Assembly (NCBI RefSeq): GCF_036320965.1
Contig: NC_092230.1
Coordinates: 48,909,594-48,973,593, forward strand
DNA from: Panulirus ornatus
Taxonomy: Eukaryota; Arthropoda; Malacostraca; Decapoda; Palinuridae
Reading direction: 5' to 3'
DNA length: 64,000 nucleotides
Shown: positions 24,791-35,445 of the stretch, piece by piece
How the letters are laid out: each line of letters begins with the position of its first letter
Position numbering within the stretch: position 1 is the first letter of the stretch
Notes under the pieces: model-generated
The model's database searches: none
What the model saw: the letters and a program-made list of their open reading frames with translations, nothing else
What the model was told of the DNA's origin: nothing
Made by a program: the position numbers and the translations under genes

Positions 24791-25474
24791 TAAGACTGAG
24801 TTGGGAGATGGATTGTTTAGTGGTTGCCGGCTTATGTCAGTATGTGTGGTCATGGTTATAGTTGTGTGGATAGAGTGAATCTTTGAGTAGAGGTTACTGA
24901 AGTGTAAGGCAGGGGTAAACTGGTTACTTCTACCTGGAGTTGATGGTTGTACGATGGTTTAGTGGCGCACATAGATCATTATAGTAAAGATAATAATGAT
25001 AATAAACTGCTTCATGAATTAAATGCAGCCGGGAAATAACAATCACCCTGTCATTTCCCCGCTAGGTCGACCCCACAGCTGCTGTATACCTGACCAAGGA
25101 TTTCCATTTTGGAATCTTTTCAAATTCTTTCGCTCGTCCTTTTCTTTTACGTACTTCCCAGTGTTGTCCTTCACACACATATCCTTCCCACTGACTAACA
25201 ACAACAATAACATGGAGGATATTCTTCCCACTAACATCAAGGATATTCGTACCACTGACTAACAACAACAACAACAACAACAACAACAGCGATGAAAATA
25301 CAGAACTCAACTGGTATGTATAATGTCGTGAGGTAAAGACGAGGCGCAAGGTGATGATGACACACCAGCCCCACGGTAGCAGTAGGTGGGGCTGGAGGTT
25401 ATGTGACCAGCAGGTGTGCACGGTGGCTGGGGTGGGGCTCCTCCTGCGGCAGTCTGGACGGGGGACGAATGGGC
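24791..25474. other. Unique sequence with (CAA)n
   Basis: A (CAA)n tract lies at about 25,259-25,288, preceded by a partial duplication of an AACAACAACAATAACATGGA-like segment. No gene is supported. Confidence 0.5.
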
Positions 25475-25790
25475 TCGATGTGGCCACCAGTTGGTGGCTG
25501 CTAAAGCTGGCCTCCAGTTAGTGGCTGGTAAAGCTGGCCTCCAGTTAGTGGCTGGTAAAGCTGGCCACCAGTTGGTGGCTGCTAAAGCTGGCCACCAGTT
25601 AGTGGCTGGTAAAGCTGGCCACCAGTTAGTGGCTGGTAAAGCTGGCCACCAGTTAGTGGCTGGTAAAGCTGGCCACCAGTTAGTGGCTGGTAAAGCTGGC
25701 CACCAGTTAGTGGCTGGTAAAGCTGGCCACCAGTTAGTGGCTGGTAAAGCTGGCCTCCAGTTAGTAGCTGGTAAAGCTGGCCTCCATAGA
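25475..25790. repeat. 27-bp minisatellite, about 11.5 copies
   Basis: Core GTTAGTGGCTGGTAAAGCTG plus GCCACCA or GCCTCCA; variant sites are TAG/TGG and GGT/GCT. Confidence 0.95.
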
Positions 25791-26030
25791 ACAAGGGAAA
25801 CATCAGTTATCCTGTCGCAGGGGACCGTGTGAGTGGTGGTGCTGACGGAGGGTTAGGATGTTCCTCACCTGCTGCAGGAGACACACGGGAACCTGGAGTA
25901 AGTATAACATGTGTGCAGGTGACAGACTGTAACAGTTTGGTGGCACACAAAGACGGGAAGAAGGTAAGTTATGACACAAGGTCAATCCAGATACTGACCA
26001 ACACGAGGCTGACCTTGTCCCAGGATCAAG

Positions 26031-26500
26031 GACATTGTTACAGTGTGTTCCGGAGTCAGATACAGAATTACAGTATGGACAAGAGTCAGTTACAGCATTA
26101 CAGTGTGTCGTGGGTAGTCAGGTACTGTAATACATTATGTTCCAGGGATCAAGTACACTGATACAGTGTGTCCCGGGACCATATACTATAATACAATATG
26201 TCCCGGGATCACATACATAATTATAGTGTCCCAGGGTCATATACAGTATTACAGTGTGTCCCAGAGTCATATACAATATTGCCGTGTGTCCCAGGGTCAT
26301 GTACAATATTACAGTGTGTCCCAGGGTCATATACAGTATTACAGTATGTTCCAAGGTCATACACACAGACATACAGTGTGTCTCGGGGTCATACACAAAA
26401 TTACAGTGTGTCCCAGTGTCACATACAGCATTTCGGTGTGTCACGGGTTGAGGTACAACTTCACAGTGTAGTTTAGGATCAGATACACAGCATTACAGTG
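26031..26500. repeat. about 30-bp degenerate minisatellite, about 15 copies
   Basis: Units contain CAGTGTGTCCCAGGGTCATA and TACAGTATTA and are diverged from each other. Confidence 0.85.
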
Positions 26501-26504
26501 TCTC

Positions 26505-27265
26505 CATGTTGCACACCTCGAGGCTTCAAGCTTTGATGTTATCTGGCTCAAGGTTTCTCTCCCAACTACCACACTTTTCCTTTGTTTCGCCAACTGTTCT
26601 TCCTAAGTGTACAAATTTTATATCTTTCTTCGACTGTATTATATCCTCCCATGGCGTGACTTCACCCGCAAGCAGAGATCCTCTACCTCGGTGATTTCAA
26701 CGTTCACCATAGGGAATGGTTGACTTCCTCCCACACGGATGGTGGGGGGATTGAAGCCCTCGTGTTCTCTATTCTCAGCTATCTAGAGCAAATTATCACC
26801 CACCCTACCCACATTCCTGACCGCTCTGACCACCCTCCTTATATTCTGGATCTTTTTTTCACCTCTAATTATTTCGCGCAGTAAGTCCACAGTCTCGCCC
26901 CCAAGTGGTTCATCTGACACACACTCATAAACGTGTCTATTTTAACGGCACCTCCCCCCCCCCGCCCCACAGCAGCTCCTTCTAAACGTAAATATTGCCT
27001 CCTCAACAAAGCTGACTGGAGTAATTTATGATAATTTTTTTCTGGCTTTCCTTGGGTAAACTACTGTCTCTTACGTGATGATGCTTCTGGCTCCACCAGA
27101 CGTACAGTAGAGGTTATTGTTGCAGAAATGGAAGCATTTATCCCCTCTTCCTCCAAGACGACCTCTTCTTCCAGTCTATCATGGTTCAACCGTTCCTGTT
27201 CTGAGGTCCATGGTCGTGCTGGTGTCCAGGACGAGAAGTGGTGGTTGGAGACTACCACATGAAAT
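26505..27265 (+). pseudogene. Jockey-type LINE endonuclease region, frameshifted
   Basis: Plus-strand blocks: LPHFSFVSPTVL (about 26,560), EILYLGDFNVHHREWLTSSH (about 26,678; APE endonuclease with the catalytic GDFN intact), THIPDRSDHPPYILDLFFTS (about 26,809), then across a frameshift ADWSN and FPWVNYCLLRDDASGSTRRT (to about 27,110), then SWFNRSCSEV (about 27,180). This is the endonuclease and linker of a jockey-like ORF2, ending before any RT. The family is the same as the minus-strand fragment at 20.3 kb. Confidence 0.75.
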
Positions 27266-28074
27266 GAAGGGCAGAGGAACAGTATGGGATGACATAGGAG
27301 TATTACTAAGAGTCAGTCATGGCAATAGAGCAGAAACTGTTAGAGATGTTTGCAACTAAAGACCAAAAAACATATCAGTGAAAGAAAAGGAGACGTTATT
27401 ACACTATGAACTAAGGGAGGTTTTACGACGCGAGTGATAGTTAGGTTATGATTTCTTCCGGATATAAAAGCTGAATGCAGAAGGAAGGGAGAAGGGCTGT
27501 TCCAGGTCTCATGCCAGGTCACTTAAGGTACGAATGTCACTGAAGCAGAAGTGGTTGACTGTGAGCTGGAGGAAGAGATAAAGCAACTAGGAATTTCCAT
27601 CTCCAGTAGCCCCTGACCTCTGACCTCTGATCATCCAGTAGCCCTGACCTCTGATCATCCAGTAGCCTTCACTTCCTCAGTAGCCCTCCACTTGTGCTGT
27701 AGTTGTGTGGTTATGTGGTAGTCCTCATCTTCCACAGTCCACCTCTCAGTTCCACCGTTCCCCTGCAGTTCCCCGGGCCTCTGGTACCTTACAAACCAAC
27801 ACATTTGACATTTTGTTAGTCGGTAAAGGACTGTTAGTGAACGTGGGCAAATCAGCTGGACTGGTGTATAATTTTTGGACTTACTGTATGGTGTATGATC
27901 TTGGACTTGCTGTATGGTGTATGATCGACTTACTGTATGGTTTATGATCGACTTACTGTATGGTTTATGATCCTTGGACCTATTGTATGAACATCTGGGA
28001 AAGACACACTTGGTCATACTTTTAGATGTACGATACACTGCAGGTTCAAGAGTCTTTAAATCTGTTTTTCTGTT
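27266..28074. other. Unique sequence with short repeats
   Basis: Two short tandem stretches: CCAGTAGCCCTGACCTCTGA at 27,603-27,680, and a 23-24 bp unit with TTACTGTATGGTTTATGATC at about 27,880-27,985. No gene is supported. Confidence 0.5.
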
Positions 28075-28365
28075 GCAGCAGTAAGGTCTTTTGTGTCAGC
28101 AGTAAGGTCTTTTGTGTCAGCAGTAAGGTCTTTTGTGTCAGCAGTAAGGTCTTTTGTGTCAGCTGTAAGGTCTTTTGTGTCAGCAGTAAGGTCTTTTGTG
28201 TCAGCAGTAAGGTCATTTGTTTCAGCAGTAAGGTCTTTTGTGTCAGCTGTAAGGTCTTTTGTGTCAGCAGTAAGGTCTTTTGTGTCAGCTGTAAGGTCTT
28301 TTGTGTCAGCTGTAAGGTCTTTTGTGTCAGCTGTAAGGTCTTTTGTGTCAGCTGTAAGGTAGTTA
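28075..28365. repeat. 21-bp minisatellite, about 14 copies
   Basis: Core GTAAGGTCTTTTGTGTCAGC, alternating A/T at the last base. It lies about 40 bp upstream of the candidate exon at 28,403. Confidence 0.96.
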
Positions 28366-28402
28366 TTATTGACTGATGTAGTGATGATGACGTCCTCCAC
28401 AG

Positions 28403-28479
28403 GTCCGTCTGGGGTGAACCAACATGGCCACTCCCGCTCCAGTTACCCCTACGCCTGGGACCGACCCCACCCGACACAG
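28403..28479 (+). CDS. Candidate exon, possibly upstream PDE8 exon
   Basis: A 77-bp segment bounded by TCCTCCACAG (acceptor) and a consensus donor CAG|GTGAGT. The frame starting at 28,405 has no stop and reads PSGVNQHGHSRSSYPYAWDR then PHPTQ, ending on a codon boundary. That phase matches the PDE8 exon at 32,590, so joining would give ...RPHPTQ then TDGYLRLGPM. The frame starting at 28,404 is also open, so coding is not proven. I do not recognise the peptide. It may be a lineage-specific N-terminal region of the same phosphodiesterase, an exon of another gene, or chance. It sits between two tandem arrays. Confidence 0.4.
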
Positions 28480-28489
28480 GTGAGTACTC

Positions 28490-29335
28490 CATCACCACTG
28501 AGGATCACCCTCCACTGGTTATGACAACTGGGGGTCTACACTGTACACCCTCCACTGGTCATGACCACTGGGGGTCTTCATTGTACACCCTCCACTGGTC
28601 ATGACCACTGGGGATCACCATCGTTCACCCTACACTGGTCATGTCCACTGGGAATCACCATTGAGGATCACCCTCCACAAGTCATGCCCACTGGGGATCA
28701 CCACTGTACACCCTCCACTGGTCATGACCACTGTGGGTCACCATTGTACCCCCTCCACTGGTCATTATCATTAGCGGTCACCATTGTGCACCCTTAACTG
28801 TTCATGACCACTGGGGGTCACCAATGTGCACCCTCCACTGGTCACTACCACTTGGAGTCACCACTGAGCAACCTCCACGGGTTATGACCACTGGGGCTCA
28901 CCTCTGTACACCGTCCACCGTCATGAACACTGGGGATCATCACAGTACATCTTCCACTGGTCATGACCATTAGGGATCACCAATGTATATCCTCTTTTGG
29001 TCATGACTACTGGGGATCACCACTGTACACCCTCCACTGGTCATGACCACTGTGGGTCACCACTGTACACCCTCTACTGGTTATGACCACTGGGCCCCAC
29101 CTCTGTACACTCTTCACGGTCAGTACCACAAGGGATCACCACTGTGCACCCTCCACTGGCTATGACCACTGGGGCTCACCTCTGTACATCCTCCAGTGGT
29201 CACTACCACTAGGGGGTCACCATTGTGCACCCTCCACTGGTCATGACTACTAGGGTCACCACTGTATAACTTCCACTGGTCATATCCACAAGGGCTCACC
29301 ACTGTACACCCTCCACTGGTCAGTTTCTTAGACTC
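28490..29335. repeat. about 40-bp degenerate minisatellite, about 20 copies
   Basis: Units resemble CCTCCACTGGTCATGACCAC plus TGGGGGTCACCATTGTACA. Heavily diverged; begins right after the candidate exon's donor. Confidence 0.9.
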
Positions 29336-29584
29336 ACTACAGGTGCACAATTCAAGTCCAACAGAGATTACTTCTCCATATTAGAGCCACACATTCAGTA
29401 ATCCATGCTATTCAAAGATCAGTTGCCGATACACCTGACAGGTCAGGGGCTCACAAAGGTCACCATGAAGGTCATTTGCTCACACGGGTCACTACTGTTC
29501 TCCACATATTGGATGTAAGCCATCCTAGCGTAACATAATCATTTGAATATAGTACAGCTCAGTCATTACAAACTACACTAACCA

Positions 29585-30420
29585 GTCTTCACACCATGCC
29601 AGTCATTCATCCACACACCACGCAGGTCACTCATCCACACCATACAGGTCACTCATCAGACACCATAAAGTTCAGTTATCACACTTCCTACATCTCACTT
29701 GTAACACACCTCATAAGTCAATTGTCTACACACCAAGCATCAGTCATCCATGTACCACACAGGTCAGTTTTCCACATCCCTCACAGGTACATCCAAACAC
29801 CACCCTGGTCAGGTATTACACATTTCAGGTCAGTCATCCACATCCAACACAGTAAGTTAGTCACACACCATACACCTTGTAGATATGTCATTAATATCAG
29901 TTTTATGTAGGGGTCAGTCCTGACACACTCCCAAGATTAATCATGTCATACCACACAGGAGATACATCACACTTCTTATGTCATTCATCTCAGGCTACAT
30001 AGTTCACTCATACAAACTTCACACAGGTCAGTCACTGGATATCTCATGTTTCATTTACTCACATTCTTTGGCACTATTTAGATATGTCATTCACACCTCA
30101 GTTATCTTTAACGTCAGACATCCATGCATTGTACATGTTAGTCATCCACATACCACACATCTTAGTTGTAATCATCCAGACGCCACACCAGTGAGTCATC
30201 CAAGTACCAGTTCAATGGTTCGCACACCATACAAGTCAGTCATCCATGCATCACATAGGTCAGTCATCCACACATCCTAGAGGTCAGTCATCCACACATC
30301 ACAAAGGTTAGTCATCCACACATCACAAAGGTCAGTCATCCACAAATCACACAGGTCAGTTGTCCACACACTACAGTCAGCCACATGTACACTAGACAGC
30401 TCATATGTACACACATATAC
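29585..30420. repeat. Degenerate about 22-26 bp repeat
   Basis: Loose repeats of AGGTCAGTCATCCACACATC; best preserved at 30,230-30,360. Last tandem array before the composition changes. Confidence 0.75.
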
Positions 30421-30765
30421 TTATGTTATTCACATAGGTTGAACATCGATTTCAGTTGACAGTGTTGATAATTTTTCAGTTATGTCTACATTGTTTATCT
30501 AGGTGCAGTTGTTATAGTTAAGATAAGCAGATAGTAGATAGCTAAAAGGTATTATTATTATTATAGCTTTGATAGATTGATTGTAAATTTCATCAGTTTT
30601 GATAAAATGTGTAAATTATTTTATTACGGTTTTGATTATATTCTTAGAATTCTATTTTGTACTTTTGTTTTCTGTATTAGAATGTATTTTTGTACATTGT
30701 TAATTTGACCAAGTTATTTGAGATTAGACTGTATGTTTGGGGAATTCATTCCTTAATTGGAAAGT
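30421..30765. other. AT-rich unique sequence, no gene seen
   Basis: Sharp switch to low-GC DNA at the boundary between the minisatellite-rich and LINE-rich halves. It runs up to the left target-site duplication of the next LINE. Confidence 0.5.
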
Positions 30766-32570
30766 TTATGTAATTTATTTATTGTATATTTATTTTGCTT
30801 TGTCGGTCTCCCGCGTTTGCGAGGTAGCGCAAGGAAACAGACGAAAGAAATGGCCCAACCCACCCCCATACACATGTATATACATACACATCCACACACA
30901 CAAATATACATACCTATACATCTCACTGTACAGATATATATACACACACAGACACATACATATATACCCATGCACACAATTCACACTGTCTGCCTTTATT
31001 CATTCCCATCGCCACCTCGCCACACAGGGAATACCATCCCCCTCCCCCCTCATGTGTGCGAGGTAGCGCTAGGAAAAGACAACAAAGGACCCATTCGTTC
31101 ACACTCAGTCTCTAGCTGTCATGCAATAATGCCCGAAACCACAGCTCCCTTTCCACATCCAGGCCCCACACAACATTCCATGGTTTACCCCAGATGCTTC
31201 ACATGCCCTGATTCAATCCACTGACAGCACGTCAACCCCGGTATACCACATTGATCCAATTCACTCTATTCCTTGCCCGCCTTTCACCCTCCTGCATGTT
31301 CAGGCCCCAATCACTCAAAATCTTTTTCACTCCATCTTTCCACCTCCAATTTGGTCTCCCACTTCTCCTCGTTCCCTCCACCTCCGACACATATATCCTC
31401 TTGGTCAATCTTTCCTCACTCATTCTCTCCATGTGCCCAAACCATTTCAAAACACCCTCTTCTGCTCTCTCAACCACGCTCTTTTATTTCCACACATCTC
31501 TCTTACCCTTACATTACTTACTCGATCAAACCACCTCACACCACACATTGTCCTCAAACATCTCATTTCCAGCACATCCACCCTCCTGCGCACAACTCTA
31601 TCCATAGCCCATGCCTCGCAACCATACAACATTGTTGGAACCACTATTCCTTCAAACATACCCATTTTTGCTTTCCGAGATAATGTTCTCGACTTCCACA
31701 CATTCTTCAAGGCTCCCAGGATTTTCGCCCCCTCCCCCACCCACTGATTCACTTCCGCTTACATGGTTCCATCCACTGCCAAATCCACTCCCAGATATCT
31801 AAATCACTTCACTTCCTCCACTTTTGCTCCATTCAAACTTACCTCCCAATTCACTTGTCCCTCAACCCTACCATACCTAATAACCTTGCTCTTATTCACA
31901 TTTACTCTCAGTTTTCTTCTTTCACACACTTTACCAAACTCAGTCACCAGCTTCTGCAGTTTCTCACATGAATCAGCCACCAGCGCTGTATCATCAGCGA
32001 ACAACAACTAACTCACTTCCCAAGCTCTCTCATCCACAACAGACTTCATACTTGCCCCTCTTTCCAAAACTCTTGCATTCACCTCCCTAACAACCCCATC
32101 CATAAACAAATTAAACAACCATGGAGATATCACACACCCCTGCCGCAAACCTACATTCACTGAGAACCAATCACTTTCCTCTCTTCCCACACGTACACAC
32201 GCCTTACATCCTCGATAAAAACTTTTCACTGCTTCTAACAACTTGCCTCCCACACCATATATTCTTAATACCTTCCACAGAGCATCTCTATCATCTCTAT
32301 CATATGCCTTCTCCAGATCCATAAATGCTACATACAAATCCATTTGCTTTTCTAAGTATTTCTCACATACATTCTTCAAAGCAAACACCTGATCCACACA
32401 TCCTCTACCACTTCTGAAACCACACTGCTCTTCCCCAATCTGATGCTGTGTACATGCCTTCACCCTCTCAATCAATACCCTTCCATATAATTTACCAGGA
32501 ATACTCAACAAACTTATACCTCTGTAATTTGAGCACTCACTCTTATCCCCTTTTCCCTTATGTAATTTAT
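30766..32570 (-). mobile_element. RTE-like LINE copy B, long 3'UTR, with 13-bp target-site duplication
   Basis: A minus-strand copy bounded by perfect 13-bp direct repeats TTATGTAATTTAT at 30,766-30,778 and 32,558-32,570. The insert runs from its 3' tail (from about 30,779, then GCTTTGTCGG...) to a 5' truncation in the RT at the GKGDKSECSNYRGI block. The reading frame is broken by a stop at about 32,008, a frameshift near 31,760-31,800 and a 1-bp T loss near 31,480. The 3'UTR is the long type, including the internal TAGCGCTACCTCGC motif. The 5'-truncated end lies about 30 nt before the PDE8 3' splice site. The duplication proves target-primed insertion at this point. Confidence 0.93.
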
Positions 32571-32589
32571 GATATTCATTTTATTGCAG

Positions 32590-32643
32590 ACAGATGGCTA
32601 TTTAAGATTAGGTCCTATGAAGGTTGTGCAGAAGCAGTTGAAG
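32590..32643 (+). CDS. PDE8: PDE8-type phosphodiesterase, short exon before REC domain
   Basis: A 54-bp exon with acceptor TTCATTTTATTGCAG and donor GTTAGT, phase 0 at both ends. It encodes TDGYLRLGPMKVVQKQLK. The GPM+hydrophobic motif followed by Q-L is what I recall immediately before the REC-like domain in animal PDE8 (8A and 8B carry a similar ...GPMRF...QLQ-VLLVF stretch). It joins in frame to the exon at 55,065, which starts VLLVFGREDS. PDE8 is a high-affinity, IBMX-insensitive cAMP phosphodiesterase with REC, PAS and catalytic domains. It is too short for homology alone; the call rests on splice sites, phase and continuity with the next exon. Confidence 0.75.
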
Positions 32644-33002
32644 GTTAGTTAAGTTTGCTTCACATTGTTTGACTGATATACACACCTGCACCCTTTATAT
32701 TTTCTTAAACTTCATGTATATTTTCTTTTGTGACATATTTAGTGTCTACTTTTCCTCTTAAATCTTTACTCTAACTTTTTATTTCCTTTTTTGTTTATGA
32801 TATTTTTGCATGTGCGATGTGTATTTTCCATTGTGGCACTTCAAGTTTTTGCTCTGCAAATTGATGTCTTTTTACATTTACTTTTTGATTTTTATTGCTA
32901 TTTATTATTGATAGTTTCTGTTTCTAAGGAATCCACTATTGTTATGTGAACATGTGCAGATTTTGTCATCTTCTGGTGATGTGTATTCAGTATCCCCCCC
33001 TA
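32644..33002 (+). other. Start of 22.4-kb PDE8 intron, T-rich
   Basis: T-rich intronic sequence after the donor at 32,644; no other feature seen. Confidence 0.6.
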
Positions 33003-33009
33003 CCACACG

Positions 33010-33065
<56 letters not shown>
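33003..33065. repeat. (CA)n microsatellite
   Basis: About 28 CA units after ACACGCACGC. Confidence 0.95.
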
Positions 33066-33067
<2 letters not shown>

Positions 33068-33680
33068 CACCAGCTAATTCTGATTTTCAGTAAATACAGT
33101 ATTCCATCTCACACTCACCTGCTAATATGTATCCACACTGCCAGTTCCTGCTATTTTCTGTTGATGTGTATCAACTAAGCTATCCCCCAAAGGCTTCCGT
33201 TGATATATATCAAATATACCACCTCTCTTTTGTCCACCACTTTGCACTGTATATATTAAACCATCTTTTGCTGTGTTATACTGATGTGTACCTAATGTTC
33301 TGTCTCCCTTCTGTTGCCCACTAATGTGCATCCATTATGCCACCTTTCATTTTCTTATGCTAATATGTATCCAATATGCCATCTTCCACTACCTCCTGCT
33401 GATGTGTATCTACTACTTCACCTTCCATCATCTTCAGCTGATGGTATCTGACACTTATCTTGTATTATCTTATAGTGATATGAATCTGATACTCCTTTTT
33501 TCTTTATCTTCTACTAATGTATATCTAACATTCCATTTTCCATTATCTTCTAGCGATATGCATCTGATACTTCCTCCCTCTTTATTTTCTGTAGATGTAT
33601 ATCTGATATTCCATATACCATATTCTTCTGATGTTTACTCAGTACACCAGCTCCTTATAACTTATGTTCATGTTCACCAG
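33066..33680. repeat. Degenerate about 40-bp intronic repeat
   Basis: Around 14 loose units with TTCTGCTGATGTGTATC and ATTCCATCTTCC. Old and diverged. Confidence 0.65.
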
Positions 33681-35432
33681 TTAGGTCACCGAAGAACCTC
33701 CCACTTTCCAGCAGTCTCCTTCATATCTGCACCTCTGCAAGTTGCAAAAGCTGCTCAGCCCTCATACTTGCTCTAAAAATACTGCACTCTTGATATTCTG
33801 ATTCCTCTTCTTTCTCTCAACTCTGGTAACTTATTTGTAATTTTTGTTTTATTAGAGTTATAATTACTTTCTGATCTTAGGTTGCTTTGTCAACATTAAT
33901 GTGTCTGTTTTGGATGCAGGTAGTTACTGTTTCATACCATATAGTTCCTACCGCACCATATTTGTTTTATATAGCCTCTGTTTTGTCATAAATACTTTCT
34001 ATTTTTCATCAAACGTAGCTTCATTTTTATTATCATTTTCTGATGGAGAATACATGGTGTGCATTTCATTGCCTAAGGTTTCTTTCATGTAAAATCAGAG
34101 ATGGCCTTTATCATACCATAATTACTGTTAGGCTTTCCTTACTGAGACTAACTGATTGAGATAATTTCTCTGTCAGCCAAAGTATTTTTGTTAATTGAAA
34201 AATTATATTAATGTAATAAATGCCTGTTTTCTGCATATTTGACAATCATTATACAAAATGTACCTTTTATATTTACATAGCATATGTGCTAATGAAATAA
34301 TAATGAATTTGATAAGTGTTATTTTGACAACTGCTCCCATAACCTTTTTGTTATTTTCATCCCTTAAGACTTGGACACAGGTTTTAAGGTAGCTTCTTCT
34401 GTCCTTATTTCAGTGGTGTAATGAGTTGCATTAGATTTGGCTGTAATGATTTTCCTTCTCTCCTCGTATAGTGAAGCAGAGGAACTCTTCCTTTTGTCTT
34501 TCCATCTCCTTAGAACCTTTCCACTTATGAAATAAGGTCTTTGTTGTGTACCTTTGCATCTTTGTATTTTTCTTTCTTTTGGATGAACTCATTTTATAAC
34601 TTTTTTTTTTAACTGACTTACTCATTTGGGACATACCTTTGTCCATGTTGAATAAGGAGCTGTAAAAGATAATAGATGAGAAGAATATAGCATTAATATG
34701 AAAATGCAGTAATAAACCATGCACTGCACTTTAAAATGACCTTATAAGATATCAGCATCAGGAATCTCAAACAGTTTAAGGGTTCATCCTTCTAACTCAA
34801 AAAGGAAATGCATGTATTGATATTACACAAATTTTTCATGTGGGCATCTTTCTTGTGTAACTCCTCTGATAGCTAGTTGTACAGGTCAGAAAGTACAAAT
34901 GAATCATCCACATAATGAATAAAATCTAATGGATGTGTGAGGATAGTTCCTAATAATGTATTCATCTTTCCATCCATATATAAATGTCTTAAAATTTTGT
35001 TTGTGTTCCCTGACTGTGCATGATAATGTCATATTTTCATTAAACTTAACGGGATATCTCATAACATCAGTCATTAGTTGATATTGGAGTGAAGGCAATT
35101 TGATTATTAACACCCTCCTCAGTTTGCTTGGATTTCATTTAGCATGGCTTACTTTTTAGCACCAAAATTCATTCTGCTTGAGAAGGGAAGGAATGGGGGT
35201 TCCACACATAAATAGGTTGAACAGGAATTGCCAAAGCTTCATTGAAAACCCATGGCCAGTCAAGTCTATATGTTGCTAAGTTCAGTTGATTCTTTAACAT
35301 TTATTTTTGTAGTTTACTGTTTATCACTTTTAACATTTTCCTTAATTTTTGTTTCTCCTGCAGCCTGTGTCTATTTTGTGAGTGTTGTATTGATATGACA
35401 TTTAATGAATACAAAGGAAATAACTGTAGAAA
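33681..35432. other. Intronic unique sequence, no gene seen
   Basis: AT-rich, with no recognised element or exon on either strand. The minus-strand frame 34,431-34,724 is lysine/serine-rich low complexity without homology. Confidence 0.45.
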
Positions 35433-35445
35433 TTTCAACGTATAC

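Noticed and set aside
22058..24853. 931-codon minus-strand open frame rich in H, T and P
   Set aside because: It exactly tracks the 38/40-bp array, has no domain, and reads only HTHHTPHCPHPPYTPI-type repeats; the flanks do not extend it as a gene.
25872..25895. Possible 20-bp microexon (CTGCTGCAG ... GTAAGT)
   Set aside because: Splice-like edges only; too short to assess and no homology.
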